Origin: Anaerolineales bacterium HSG25
Lineage (GTDB): Bacteria > Chloroflexota > Anaerolineae > 4572-78 > J111
Direction of reading: 5' to 3'
NCBI GenBank assembly: GCA_030377865.1
Contig: JAUCGA010000020.1
Coordinates: 1 to 52,652 of the forward strand
DNA length: 52,652 nt
In this document: in pieces, positions 32,884 to 41,565 of the stretch
Numbering within the stretch: position 1 is the first letter of the stretch
Layout of the letters: each line of letters opens with the position of its first letter
Program-made: the position numbers and the translations under genes
The notes under the pieces: model-generated
Database searches by the model: none
Told to the model about the DNA's origin: nothing
What the model saw: the letters and a program-made list of their open reading frames with translations, nothing else

Positions 32884-33957
32884 ATGCGACGTTATTTCTT
32901 TTTGGCGGTCAGTTTCATACTGGCTGGTTTTATTTTGGGGGCCTGTTCTTCTGAGCCTGCGACAGAACCTGTGGAGAAAAAAACAGAGTCTGAAGTAAGT
33001 GGCCCGTTAACAGTATTGTGTGGGATGCAGGAAGATTGGTGTCAGGCGGCGGTAGTGGCTTTTGAAGCTGAAACCGGAATAGAAACCTCGATGGTGCGGA
33101 TGTCGTCGGGTGAATCTCTGGCAAGGTTGCGGGCAGAAGGGGATGACACGCTCTTTGATGTGTGGTATGGCGGCCCCAGTTTAGGCCCCGGCGCGGCCAT
33201 AGAAGAAGGATTGATTGAGCCGTATATTCCAGAAAATGGTAAATTTATCCCCGATGAGCTAAAAAATGCGGATGGCAACTGGACGGGGGTTTATGTTGGA
33301 GCATTGGGCTTCTGCTCAAATGCGGAGTATCTGGCAGAATTGGGAGTTGACGCGCCAACCTCATGGCAAGACCTACTCAACCCAGCTTTAGAAGGAAACA
33401 TTGCTATGGCCGACCAGCGTACATCCGGTACAGCCGTAACCGCTGGTGGTACATTGGTAGCCTTGAATGGTGGTGAAGATGAGGCATTGGAATATCTGAA
33501 AAAATTAGACACAAATATTTTCCAATACACCAAAAGTGGCTCATCACCGGGGCGAATGGCAGCCGCGGGTGAGGTAGCCGTCTCGGTTATTTTCTCTCAC
33601 GATTGTGTGAAATTTGCTAAGGAAACCGGAGTTGAGTTGGTAACGTCCTTCCCTAAAGAAGGCACCGGCTATGAAATTGGTCAGGTATCGCTGATTGCGG
33701 CGGCTAAGAATCCAGAAGCGGGCAAGGCGTTCATTGAGTGGACCTTAACCCCCGCCGCGCAAGAGATTGCCGCCCCTGTCAACTCATTCCAGATTCCAAC
33801 AAACTCGGATGCCAAAGTTCCACCTGAAGCAGTGAAACTTGACCAAGTTGTGTTGGCCGAAGGATTTACTCCTAAATTAGTTACCGACTTAAGAGCCGGA
33901 GGATTTCCTGACCGATTTGCCTCCGAGGTGCGAGAAGGTATGGACGCACCGGAATAG
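32884..33957 (+). CDS. ABC transporter substrate-binding lipoprotein (FbpA/AfuA-like)
   Basis: A 357-residue exported solute-binding protein. The N-terminus MRRYFFLAVSFILAGFILGAC is a lipoprotein signal with the lipidated Cys at residue 21. The mature part shows the family pattern LTVLCGMQEDWCQAAVVAFEAETGI, FDVWYGGPSLG, GNIAMADQRTSGTAVT and IGQVSLIAAAKNPEAGKAFIEW. Start ATG 32884 has AAAGGAGAAGG. It is first in an SBP-permease-ATPase operon resembling FbpABC. The paired tyrosines used by FbpA to bind iron are not obvious, so ferric iron is only one option; a phosphonate-type or other anionic ligand is possible. Confidence 0.85.
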   Translation: MRRYFFLAVSFILAGFILGACSSEPATEPVEKKTESEVSGPLTVLCGMQEDWCQAAVVAFEAETGIETSMVRMSSGESLARLRAEGDDTLFDVWYGGPSLGPGAAIEEGLIEPYIPENGKFIPDELKNADGNWTGVYVGALGFCSNAEYLAELGVDAPTSWQDLLNPALEGNIAMADQRTSGTAVTAGGTLVALNGGEDEALEYLKKLDTNIFQYTKSGSSPGRMAAAGEVAVSVIFSHDCVKFAKETGVELVTSFPKEGTGYEIGQVSLIAAAKNPEAGKAFIEWTLTPAAQEIAAPVNSFQIPTNSDAKVPPEAVKLDQVVLAEGFTPKLVTDLRAGGFPDRFASEVREGMDAPE

Positions 33958-34025
33958 TACAAATTTCAATCAGAATGAGCATCAGACCTGACAGATTTGT
34001 TAAACCTGTCAGGTCTAACAATAAT

Positions 34026-34069
34026 AGGCGTAACAGCAAATAACAACTTGCGGTTACGCCTCCTTTTTT
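34026..34069 (+). terminator. Hairpin with T-tract after the binding-protein gene
   Basis: AGGCGTAAC and GTTACGCCT flank a loop and are followed by CCTTTTTT. It may partially terminate between the binding protein and permease. Confidence 0.7.
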
Positions 34070-34198
34070 ACTTCATTCAGGTAGTGGTGCAGAAGTAGTT
34101 CCGTTAGTTACCCGCAAGTTCCAAACAACTTGCGGGTAGCTGACCACTACCAATGCAGGACTACCCTTCATTATTATAATTAGCAGGCAGTAACAATT

Positions 34199-34289
34199 GT
34201 AAAAGTTCAGTAAAGTAGCCCTAGAAACCCGATTTCTTTAAGAAATCGGGTTTCTGACACTCTTTCTGGCGAGTTCACTGAATATTTAC
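34199..34289. mobile_element. Family A 91-bp element, copy 5, inside the ABC operon
   Basis: GTAAAAGTTCAGT to CACTGAATATTTAC. Flanked by perfect 9-bp repeats GTAACAATT (34190-34198 and 34290-34298). It ends 20 bases before the permease ATG. Confidence 0.93.
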
Positions 34290-34309
34290 GTAACAATTTG
34301 CGAGGTGCA

Positions 34310-35995
34310 ATGAACATATTGCGTTCTTCTTATATACAATTTGTTCAGGAGATGAGGCGGTTGTATCAAGACGGTTTGTTGACCGTTGGATTACTTATTT
34401 CGCTCCTTTTTCTTTATGGTTTTGTTATATATCCGTTGCTGAGAGTTCTGGGAGTTGGCTTTAGTCCTGAAGCTCTACCATTATATGCTCGTTTTTTACA
34501 GCAACCGGAAACCGGACGAGTCATTCTAAATACCATTGGTGTAGGATTGAGTGTCGCCAGTTTAGGTACAATACTGGCGTTCATGTTAGTTTTCATGCAG
34601 GTAAAAGTAGATGTGCCGTTGAAACGATTTTTCCATTTGATTACTATTTTACCGGTAATCGCGCCACCGTTTGTCATGGCAATGTCCATCATAACCCTGT
34701 TTGGGCGTAGTGGAATCATTACAAAACGATTGTTAGGCATACGATACGATATTTATGGTGCTGAAGGACTGATATTTGCTTTAACTTTGTCCTTTTTACC
34801 CATTGCTTACCTTAGCTTGTTGGGCATGATGCGGGCACTCGACCCGTCTTTAGATGAAGCGGCTACAAACCTTGGGGCTGGACGATGGCTAATTCTTAGA
34901 AAAATAACCATTCCTTTATTACTGCCCGGTTTTGCCAGCTCGTTTCTCTTACTTTTTGTGCTGGCAATATCTGATTTGGGCAATCCCTTACTATTGGGGG
35001 GTAGTTTTAACGTGTTATCAACGTCAATATACCTCGCTATTGTGGGACAATTTGACCTCACTGCCGGTGCAGTTCTAGCAGTATTACTCATGATTCCCTC
35101 AATGGCGATTTTCTTTTTCCAACACTACTGGCTCAGTAAACGCTCTTATGTGACAATTACCGGTAAACCTACCGGCAGACCACAATTAATTACTAGCCCT
35201 GAAGTAAAATGGCCGCTTTTTATCGCAAACGGCTTGATTATCGGGCTTATTCTTCTTTTGTATGTAAATATTCTAGTAGGAGCATTTACCAAAGTATGGG
35301 GCATAAATTTCACGCCTACTTTGGATCATTTTTACTTTGTCTTATCTGGTTATGGTTCTGAAGCCATTTTGGATACAATTTTTCTAGCCGGAATAGCAAC
35401 GCCTATTGCCGGTTTGGGCGGTATATTGATTGCCTTCCTCGTCGTGCGTCGTCAATTCTTTGGACGAGCTTTGATAGACCTAACTTCCATGCTGGGAGCG
35501 GCTGTGCCCGGAATCATCGTCGGTATTGGGTTGGTCTTGGCCTATAATCAATCTCATCTTGCAGGATTAGTCCCCAAACTTACAGGGACGGCTTTTATCA
35601 TCGTCATGGCCTTCACGGTTCGCTGTATTCCGGCGGCTGTGAGAGGTGGGGTAGCCGCATTGCAACAAATAGATACTTCTATGGAAGAAGCCGCACTCAG
35701 TTTGGGAGCCAGCCCAACAACGACATTTCGCAAAATTACTCTGGCGTTGATACGTCCGGCCTTTTTCGCCGGGTTAATCTGGGGCTTTGCCCATTCTATG
35801 ACATCCCTTTCACCAATTATCTTTTTGGTTACACCGGAATGGCGAATTATGACGGCCCAAATATTAAATGAGGCCGAAGCTGGCCGATTTGGTAACGCGG
35901 CGGCATACAGCGTTGTACTAATTTTGATTGTGCTTACCGCCATCGGCCTGCTACAGGTGACTGTTGGTTCTAGCACGGGTGCTGAACGGGTATAA
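34310..35995 (+). CDS. ABC transporter permease, two fused domains (FbpB-like)
   Basis: A 561-residue inner-membrane protein with about 12 hydrophobic segments. It is made of two permease halves, each with an EAA loop for the ATPase: EAATNLGAGRWLILRKITIPLLLPG in the first half and EAALSLGASPTTTFRKITLALIRPA in the second. GAGGTG lies upstream of ATG 34310; a TTG at 34298 is in frame but lies in the target duplication of family A copy 5. Fused permeases of this kind serve FbpABC-type iron or phosphonate importers. Confidence 0.92.
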   Translation: MNILRSSYIQFVQEMRRLYQDGLLTVGLLISLLFLYGFVIYPLLRVLGVGFSPEALPLYARFLQQPETGRVILNTIGVGLSVASLGTILAFMLVFMQVKVDVPLKRFFHLITILPVIAPPFVMAMSIITLFGRSGIITKRLLGIRYDIYGAEGLIFALTLSFLPIAYLSLLGMMRALDPSLDEAATNLGAGRWLILRKITIPLLLPGFASSFLLLFVLAISDLGNPLLLGGSFNVLSTSIYLAIVGQFDLTAGAVLAVLLMIPSMAIFFFQHYWLSKRSYVTITGKPTGRPQLITSPEVKWPLFIANGLIIGLILLLYVNILVGAFTKVWGINFTPTLDHFYFVLSGYGSEAILDTIFLAGIATPIAGLGGILIAFLVVRRQFFGRALIDLTSMLGAAVPGIIVGIGLVLAYNQSHLAGLVPKLTGTAFIIVMAFTVRCIPAAVRGGVAALQQIDTSMEEAALSLGASPTTTFRKITLALIRPAFFAGLIWGFAHSMTSLSPIIFLVTPEWRIMTAQILNEAEAGRFGNAAAYSVVLILIVLTAIGLLQVTVGSSTGAERV

Positions 35996-36028
35996 ATTAC
36001 GTGTTGCGTATTGCGTATTGCGTAGATT

Positions 36029-36062
36029 CTCCTACGAGGTATGTAGTTTTCCTCGTAGGTGT
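36029..36062. repeat. TCCTACGAGG stem (family N)
   Basis: TCCTACGAGG and CCTCGTAGG around TATGTAGTTTT, between the permease and ATPase genes. Confidence 0.6.
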
Positions 36063-36128
36063 TGATGGCAGAGATGTCATCGCAACGATCACAAAAATTA
36101 CGAAATACGCAACCGGATAACAAAACTT

Positions 36129-37223
36129 ATGACTAAAAATTCAACAGTTGCACTTCAGCTAAAAAGTCTTACCAAAACATTCAAATCAAATACCGACGTT
36201 CATATTGCGGTAAATAACATAGACCTCGATGTTCAACAAGGGGAGCTTATCACGATATTGGGGCCGTCCGGTTGTGGGAAAACAACCACTTTACGTCTTG
36301 TAGCCGGTTTTGAATTGCCAACATCGGGAGAGATTATCCTAGATGGTGAGGTCATCAATAATATGTCGGCCAACAAACGCCCCATGACAATGGTTTTTCA
36401 AAGCTACGCCCTGTTCCCACACATGTCGGTTTTTGAAAACGTCGCATTTGGTCTACGAATCCAACATGTCACTCCCTTAAAAGAAAAAGTTGAAGCCGTT
36501 ATGAGTTTGATGGATTTGGCGGGTCTGGAAGATCGGAGTCCGCACCAATTGTCGGGAGGCCAACAACAGCGCGTGGCTTTGGCTAGAGCCTTGGTGATGG
36601 AACCACGAGTACTTCTATTTGACGAACCTTTATCTAACCTAGATGCCAAGTTGCGGGTTCACATGCGTACTGAAATTCGACGACTTCAACAGCGATTGGG
36701 CATCACTAGCCTTTATGTTACCCATGATCAAGCCGAGGCAATGGGGCTGTCTGATCGTATTGTGGTCATGAATAATGGACACATCGAACAAGTCGGCACG
36801 CCCGCCGAAATATACTTAAAGCCCGCGTCAGTATTTGTAGCCGATTTTATGGGACGTTCAAATTTTATCAAAAGTACGGTTTTAACGAACTTGGAAGGAA
36901 AGTTAGGCTTAGATTTTTTTGGAAAATCTATTGCACTCCAGTGGGATGAGCGTTCTTTTGTGCCGGATGAGGCCGTATATTTAATCATCCGCCCCGAGGC
37001 GGTGAAATTGACCTCTGACCAAAAGACTGAAGCCCGTTTAGAAGGTGAGGTTAAGCATGCAGAATATCTTGGCTCTCAGGTAGATTATGTGGTTGAGGTG
37101 TCGGGAGACCATTCCATTTCAGTCATTGATTATAACCCCCAATTTAATCAGATACATGAAGAGGGTGAACGAATAACGCTTTATTTCCCTACAGAAGCAT
37201 TTCACATTTTGCCCCAATCTTGA
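36129..37223 (+). CDS. ABC transporter ATP-binding protein (FbpC/PotA-like)
   Basis: A 364-residue ATPase of the operon. Walker [10 protein letters not shown] (~47-55), Q-loop [20 protein letters not shown], signature [15 protein letters not shown], Walker [16 protein letters not shown] and H-loop [10 protein letters not shown] are all intact. A C-terminal TOBE-like domain (~245-360) follows, as in PotA/FbpC importers. It is 133 bases after the permease; the gap contains an inverted repeat (CCTACGAGG..CCTCGTAGG). Confidence 0.95.
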   Translation: MTKNSTVALQLKSLTKTFKSNTDVHIAVNNIDLDVQQGELITILGPSGCGKTTTLRLVAGFELPTSGEIILDGEVINNMSANKRPMTMVFQSYALFPHMSVFENVAFGLRIQHVTPLKEKVEAVMSLMDLAGLEDRSPHQLSGGQQQRVALARALVMEPRVLLFDEPLSNLDAKLRVHMRTEIRRLQQRLGITSLYVTHDQAEAMGLSDRIVVMNNGHIEQVGTPAEIYLKPASVFVADFMGRSNFIKSTVLTNLEGKLGLDFFGKSIALQWDERSFVPDEAVYLIIRPEAVKLTSDQKTEARLEGEVKHAEYLGSQVDYVVEVSGDHSISVIDYNPQFNQIHEEGERITLYFPTEAFHILPQS

Positions 37224-37236
37224 TAAGTGAGTATTA

Positions 37237-37487
37237 AGGTAGTGTTGCATTATTGACTGATGGACATGTCACCTGAGCGTTTTTGGCGAAGGGTCTCTTT
37301 GACCCGATTCTAAGTAAATATTCAGTGAACTCGCCAGAAAGAGCGTCAGAAACCCGATTTCTTTGAGAAATCGGGTTTCTAGGGCAGTTTTACTGAACTT
37401 TTACGATTCTATGAAGAGTCGGGGGATACTTCGGCTTCGCCTCAGTATGACATCGAACAGGCTATCAGTCAACAGGTCAGCACTACC
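37237..37487. mobile_element. Family H element, copy 1, interrupted by family A
   Basis: AGGTAGTGTTGC at the left and GTCAGCACTACCA at the right are the ends. Compared with the uninterrupted inverted copy at 38919-39073, sequence is continuous except for the 91-bp family A insert and its duplicated GATTCTA. The two H copies flank the LysM/M23 gene in inverted orientation. Confidence 0.88.
37314..37404. mobile_element. Family A 91-bp element, copy 6 (nested in H)
   Basis: GTAAATATTCAGT to ACTGAACTTTTAC. The flanks GATTCTAA (37306-37313) and GATTCTAT (37405-37412) give a seven-of-eight duplication; the empty site is seen in H copy 2. Confidence 0.93.
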
Positions 37488-37563
37488 ATTATTAATATGG
37501 CTCATCAAGATTTTTTAGAGGGCTTGCCACAAAGCTCACTTCATAGCTTTTGTCTGTTAACCA

Positions 37564-38667
37564 CTATTCTTCCTCAACCATTGCCCCACCGAGCAGGTAG
37601 GGCAATGGGTCAACGGCCTCATTATCCTCATAAACGGCCAAATAAAGATACGAGCCAACAGTATCACCATCAGTACGCCCTACTTGCCCAATAATCGTAC
37701 CAAGCGCCACAGTATCACCCGTTTTCACCGTTGATTGCTGAACATGACTATACCAACTTTCTAGCTCATCCTCATGCTCAATGACGATAATCGCGCCATG
37801 TTGATCATCACTCACCGAGATGACGGTTCCGCTGTTGGCCGCCTGAACCGGTGTACCAAGGGGAGCGCTAATCTGAATACCCGGATGGGCTGATGGATGA
37901 AATCCTTTGCTGACTAAGCCGACTAGCGGCCAGCCTAATTGAGTGCTAATCTGCAACGGTGGAACACCCTCGCCGGGGATGGGTTGACGACCAAACGGTA
38001 CAATCAAGCCGGTACCAACAGAGGCGGTATAGGGACGGGTCAGGTGATTAGGTGGATAATTGGTGATGTGGGTAGGCGGTACACCGTATAATTCGGCAAT
38101 TTGAGCCAAGGTTTCGCCTGCACCTAGCCTATGATACACACCTTGTACCGGCAAAATTCGTAACCGTTCTCCGATGCGGATAATGGGGTTATCGCGGTCT
38201 AAATCGGGATTGGCGGCGAATAACGTCTCTAGGTCAAGATCATAGTTGAAGGCAATCCCAAATAAGTTATCCCCCCCCTCTACAGTATAGCTAATAACCT
38301 CGGTTCGCCCGCCCGCGTTGGGCCATGGGACGACTTGGCTCAAGTTTGTATCGAGGTACAAGTCAGCCGTAAACGCATTACTACGCGGATTGGGCGCAAC
38401 CTCTCTCTCGACCAACCGAGCCACGGCTGACGGTGGTGTCGTTGGTTCGGGCAGGGGCGGGAGAGGAATCTGCTCGGTGATGGCAGAGGGAGCCTGTTGT
38501 AATAAGGCTTGATGCAGGTCTTGCTGAGCTTGTTCAAGCGTATGCCAACCACGCACCAGAGTAATTAACCCACATACCGCGATATTTAATAATAACAATA
38601 GTAAAATAAGTCGTCGTCGTGTACGTCGCCGACGTGACGCACGCGACTCCTCTCGATAATAACTCAA
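37564..38667 (-). CDS. LysM protein with degenerate M23 domain
   Basis: A 367-residue membrane-anchored envelope protein. A basic N-terminus and membrane helix (20-38, LILLLLLLNIAVCGLITLV) are followed by two LysM domains (~126-172 and ~178-224) and an M23-like domain (~245-358). The metal-site residues are lost: in the HxGxD position it reads HPGIQ (H261, Q265), and the HxH motif is YLY (340-342), though S307-H308 remains. It is therefore unlikely to cut peptidoglycan itself and may bind the wall or activate another enzyme, as EnvC/NlpD-type proteins do. It is flanked by inverted family H elements. Confidence 0.88.
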   Translation of the reverse strand: MSYYREESRASRRRRTRRRLILLLLLLNIAVCGLITLVRGWHTLEQAQQDLHQALLQQAPSAITEQIPLPPLPEPTTPPSAVARLVEREVAPNPRSNAFTADLYLDTNLSQVVPWPNAGGRTEVISYTVEGGDNLFGIAFNYDLDLETLFAANPDLDRDNPIIRIGERLRILPVQGVYHRLGAGETLAQIAELYGVPPTHITNYPPNHLTRPYTASVGTGLIVPFGRQPIPGEGVPPLQISTQLGWPLVGLVSKGFHPSAHPGIQISAPLGTPVQAANSGTVISVSDDQHGAIIVIEHEDELESWYSHVQQSTVKTGDTVALGTIIGQVGRTDGDTVGSYLYLAVYEDNEAVDPLPYLLGGAMVEEE

Positions 38668-38866
38668 TCTAACACTCCCTAATCATAAAAATTTGCGTTC
38701 AATTATATAGTGACATGTGCGAAGTGAGAAATAGGCTCGCAGAACTGAATTATATTCGATTGACTTGATATTCTATTAGCAGTATACTACCTCTCACTTA
38801 AGGAATCGCTGTATCAATTTAATGTTTGTAGCAATAGGTATGAAATAAGCTGTGCGTATTGCTGGG

Positions 38867-38900
38867 AGAGTGGTTCAATCTTAAAAATTGAACCCACTCT
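38867..38900. repeat. Family C stem repeat, copy 3
   Basis: AGAGTGGTTCAATCTT and AATTGAACCCACTCT, followed by GGAGCGCGCAACTTATTTA. Confidence 0.75.
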
Positions 38901-38918
38901 GGAGCGCGCAACTTATTT

Positions 38919-39073
38919 AGGTAGTGCTGACCTGTTGACTGATAGCCTGTTCGATGTCATACTGAGGCGAAGCCGAAGTATCCCCCCGACTCTTCATAGA
39001 ATCGGGTCAGAGAGACCCTTCGCCAAAAACGCTCAGGGTGACATGTCCATCAGTCAATAATACAACACTACCT
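38919..39073. mobile_element. Family H element, copy 2 (155 bp, uninterrupted)
   Basis: AGGTAGTGCTGACC to CAACACTACCT, inverted relative to copy 1. Flanked by TTATTT (38913-38918 and 39075-39080), a likely duplication. Shows the empty site for the family A insertion in copy 1. Confidence 0.85.
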
Positions 39074-39112
39074 TTATTTAGACCTCATTCCTAGGTGAGT
39101 ATAAATTCTGCG

Positions 39113-39143
39113 AAACACCTCCGAGGAACTTCGTACCTCGGAG
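39113..39143. repeat. CCTCCGAGG stem (family N)
   Basis: CCTCCGAGG and CCTCGGAGG around AACTTCGTA, about 40 bases before the lipoprotein gene. Confidence 0.6.
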
Positions 39144-39179
39144 GAGATAAATCCGAAAACCTTTGCTTGGGTACTTATT

Positions 39180-40274
39180 ATGGGGATACATAGAATACAA
39201 CTTGTAGGGATTATATGGGGATTAGGCTTGCTTTTGCTCGGTGGTATGGCCTGTCAGGCCGCTCCCGCCACGCCATACCCGACCTACACACCCTATCCAA
39301 CTTATACCCCTTATCCGACCTATACCCCTTATCCGACCTATACCCCAGTTGCCAAACCTGAGCCAGTATTGCTCCCCTCGCTTGAGGTAGAAAATCTGCT
39401 ATGGCCCAAAGGGGCACGGGATGACGTGATTCCCGCTTCCGATGCCCATGAGTTTATCGGCGAAAGGATTATTGTCGAAGGGCAGGTGCTCAGAACCCAT
39501 AATGCCGGAAGTGTGGTTTTCCTCGATTTTTCCAAAAAATCAGGCGGATTCGAGGTGGTCATCTTTCCTGACGATTGGCCCAAATTCCCCAAGCCGCCAG
39601 AAGTTTTGTTTGATAAGCAATGGGTTCGGGTTGAAGGGGTGATTGACACTTACGAGGATGATCCGCAAATCATCGTCAAAAATCCGGCTCAGATGGAAGT
39701 TGCCATGACCTTGGGCGAGCCGATTTTTCCGACATGTGATTGTCAAGCTGAGGTGGAAACAGTTGAGGCAGACATTACCGCCGTACCAGAATCCACGCCG
39801 ACTCCAACCATTAAGGCACATGCTCTAGTTGATGAGGTTACTCCAGAGCATACCCCAACATCTGAGGGTGTGTCGGTGGATGGCGCGACTGTTTTTTCGG
39901 ATACGGCGAGTGCATTTGCTCCCCCTGCTTCTGATGACGAAGCGGCTGAAAATTCGGTCGAGGATTCCGCCGAATCAGCTACCAGCCTCGTAAATTGGCA
40001 AGAGGCCGCGAGTTATCAGGGACAGCGAGTCACGGTGGCGGGGCAAGTGGTGGCGACCTATCATTCCGACAAAGTGACCTACCTAAATTTTGATAAAGAT
40101 TATCGCAACACATTCAAGGTGGTTATTTTTCCAGAGGCATGGGAACTGTTTGCCGAACCACCTGAAATCTATTATAAAGAAATGGCGATTCAAGTTACGG
40201 GTGACGTGACGATATATCGGGATGCACCGCAAATTATTGTGGATAATCCCGACCAGATTGAGGTTGTACAGTGA
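39180..40274 (+). CDS. Lipoprotein with Tyr/Thr/Pro linker and two OB-fold-like repeats
   Basis: A 364-residue exported lipoprotein: signal LLLLGGMAC with lipidated C25, then four TPYPTY-type repeats (~30-57). Two similar ~90-residue domains follow, at ~85-185 (GERIIVEGQVLRTHNAGSVVFLDF to PQIIVKNPAQMEV) and ~270-364 (GQRVTVAGQVVATYHSDKVTYLNF to PQIIVDNPDQIEV). They look like OB-fold nucleic-acid or ligand-binding modules, separated by an acidic Thr/Glu linker. Its stop overlaps the next gene (GTGA). Tandem YPTYTP linkers are a habit of Chloroflexota surface proteins. The ligand is unknown. Confidence 0.82.
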   Translation: MGIHRIQLVGIIWGLGLLLLGGMACQAAPATPYPTYTPYPTYTPYPTYTPYPTYTPVAKPEPVLLPSLEVENLLWPKGARDDVIPASDAHEFIGERIIVEGQVLRTHNAGSVVFLDFSKKSGGFEVVIFPDDWPKFPKPPEVLFDKQWVRVEGVIDTYEDDPQIIVKNPAQMEVAMTLGEPIFPTCDCQAEVETVEADITAVPESTPTPTIKAHALVDEVTPEHTPTSEGVSVDGATVFSDTASAFAPPASDDEAAENSVEDSAESATSLVNWQEAASYQGQRVTVAGQVVATYHSDKVTYLNFDKDYRNTFKVVIFPEAWELFAEPPEIYYKEMAIQVTGDVTIYRDAPQIIVDNPDQIEVVQ

Positions 40275-41389
40275 GCTATTTACCAACAATTTTTCTGATT
40301 TTGGCCGCAGGGTGCATTGGCGCAACCGTTATTGCGATCATGTTAGCTCGACGCGCCCGTCGAGAAGCACGAGCCACGATATTTCCGATTGTGTACGAAG
40401 AGGAAATGGCTCGGGTAAAATGGGCCACCATGACGGGAGTGTTCTTCACAGGCATGGCAGTTTTATTTTTTGGCGGATGGATGATGGAACTAACTAATCC
40501 ATTTCCGACGTTATCCCTCCCCACCAGCGACATTGCCGCCACCGAGACAGAACCAGTCACAGAATCGGTACAGGTGATGCGGGTTGATGAGGCCACCGAT
40601 ACCGAGTCGCCTCTCGCTGAACCAGACACGGTTCCCGAAAACAACACCAATAACGATGAACCTGCCGTTGTAGAGGTTGTACCGACTACCGTAGACATTG
40701 CTCCGACGGAAGAGCCTGCATCTCCAACCGTACCGCCCTCAGCCACGCCCGTACCAGCTACACCAACACCGAGCAATACCTCAACGCCGCAACCCTCGGC
40801 CACACGGGTTGAGGTGGTATTGACCACAACGACGGAATCACGTACCGTTACAACCACCCCCTCCGCAGTAGCGGTAAAAGTTGTCGTCGTAACGGTTGAC
40901 CCTGCCGAAATTGAATCATTGTTAGCGGGTATAGCGGTACCCACGACCTTAGTTATTGGTGAAGCAACCACCACTCCAACGGTCAATTCAACCGTCACCA
41001 ATGCCCCAACCGCCACCGCAGAGGCCACCACCGCGTCATCCACAATAGAGCCAGCCACCCCCCCAGCCTTAACAGACGCTGTCTTAGGCCCAATTACGTT
41101 TACCTCGAACACTAACACCGCCGTCAGCACCCGTTCGCAATCTACTTTTTCAGACACGGTTCAGCGAGTATACGCCAGATTTCCATTTAAGGGCATGCAA
41201 AACGGGGTAACGTTTACCGCGGTCTGGTATCGTGATGAGCAAGAGTTGTGGCGAGACGAGCATGATTGGGAATGGGGCGAAGCGGCAGACTCCTACACCT
41301 TTGTCAACATCCGTGGGTTAGGAACATATCGTCTTGACCTGTATGTGGATGGCTCGATGTTAGTCAGTAACTCGTTTCAGGTGGAGTAG
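40271..41389 (+). CDS. Membrane protein with Thr/Pro-rich linker and Ig-like C-terminus
   Basis: A 372-residue protein starting at GTG 40271, overlapping the lipoprotein stop. Membrane segments at ~4-25 (LPTIFLILAAGCIGATVIAIML) and ~55-75 (TGVFFTGMAVLFFGGWMM) are followed by a long Thr/Pro/Glu stalk (~80-275). The C-terminal ~95-residue beta-rich domain contains VQRVYARFPFKGMQNG, VWYRDEQELWRDEHDW and GLGTYRLDLYVDGSMLVSNSF. The domain is probably displayed outside the cell on the stalk. A terminator follows. No family name recognised. Confidence 0.78.
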   Translation: MSYLPTIFLILAAGCIGATVIAIMLARRARREARATIFPIVYEEEMARVKWATMTGVFFTGMAVLFFGGWMMELTNPFPTLSLPTSDIAATETEPVTESVQVMRVDEATDTESPLAEPDTVPENNTNNDEPAVVEVVPTTVDIAPTEEPASPTVPPSATPVPATPTPSNTSTPQPSATRVEVVLTTTTESRTVTTTPSAVAVKVVVVTVDPAEIESLLAGIAVPTTLVIGEATTTPTVNSTVTNAPTATAEATTASSTIEPATPPALTDAVLGPITFTSNTNTAVSTRSQSTFSDTVQRVYARFPFKGMQNGVTFTAVWYRDEQELWRDEHDWEWGEAADSYTFVNIRGLGTYRLDLYVDGSMLVSNSFQVE

Positions 41390-41420
41390 GGGTGAGGCCT
41401 AAATAAATTATTGTGCGCTC

Positions 41421-41454
41421 CAGAGCTGGTTCAATCTTAAAGATTGAACCACTC
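41421..41454. repeat. Family C stem repeat, copy 4
   Basis: AGAGCTGGTTCAATCTT and AAGATTGAACCACTCT; the TGTGCGCTCC tail lies on the left, so the copy is inverted. Confidence 0.7.
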
Positions 41455-41565
41455 TCATGACCATGAGAAGATTCTTCGCCTTCGGCTCAGAATGACATAG
41501 TTTTCAACATCATCTTGACCACTACAATTTCCTCCATTTTGAGCCATGTCTAAATTGTGAATTAA

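Larger units (their letters stand above)
33958..34309. other. Gap between the binding protein and permease
   Basis: Holds repeat J copy 2 (33983-34018), a terminator-like stem (34026-34069), a TACCCGCAAGTT/AACTTGCGGGTA stem (34109-34140), and family A copy 5. A partial stop after the binding-protein gene would raise its expression over the permease. Confidence 0.65.
37224..37563. other. Interval holding a nested element (H with A inside)
   Basis: Entirely explained by family H copy 1 (37237-37487), which contains family A copy 6. No gene seen. Confidence 0.7.
38668..39179. other. Gap with family C and H repeats
   Basis: Contains the M23-gene leader, family C copy 3 (38867-38900), family H copy 2 (38919-39073) and an N-type stem (39113-39143). 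No gene. Confidence 0.65.

Noticed and set aside
32884..37223. Assigning the ABC operon firmly to ferric iron uptake
   Set aside because: The binding protein lacks an obvious tyrosine pair and no Fur box was recognised, so the substrate was left open.
28788..37223. A siderophore locus uniting the SbnI-like domain, decarboxylase and iron-type transporter
   Set aside because: Staphyloferrin B loci combine similar parts, but the decarboxylase here is broken and no siderophore synthetase is present, so the link is only suggestive.
40276..41157. 293-codon open frame on the minus strand
   Set aside because: It lies wholly inside the stalk membrane protein gene; its composition (long Val/Gly/Ser/Thr runs) is the mirror of the Thr/Pro/Glu linker codons.
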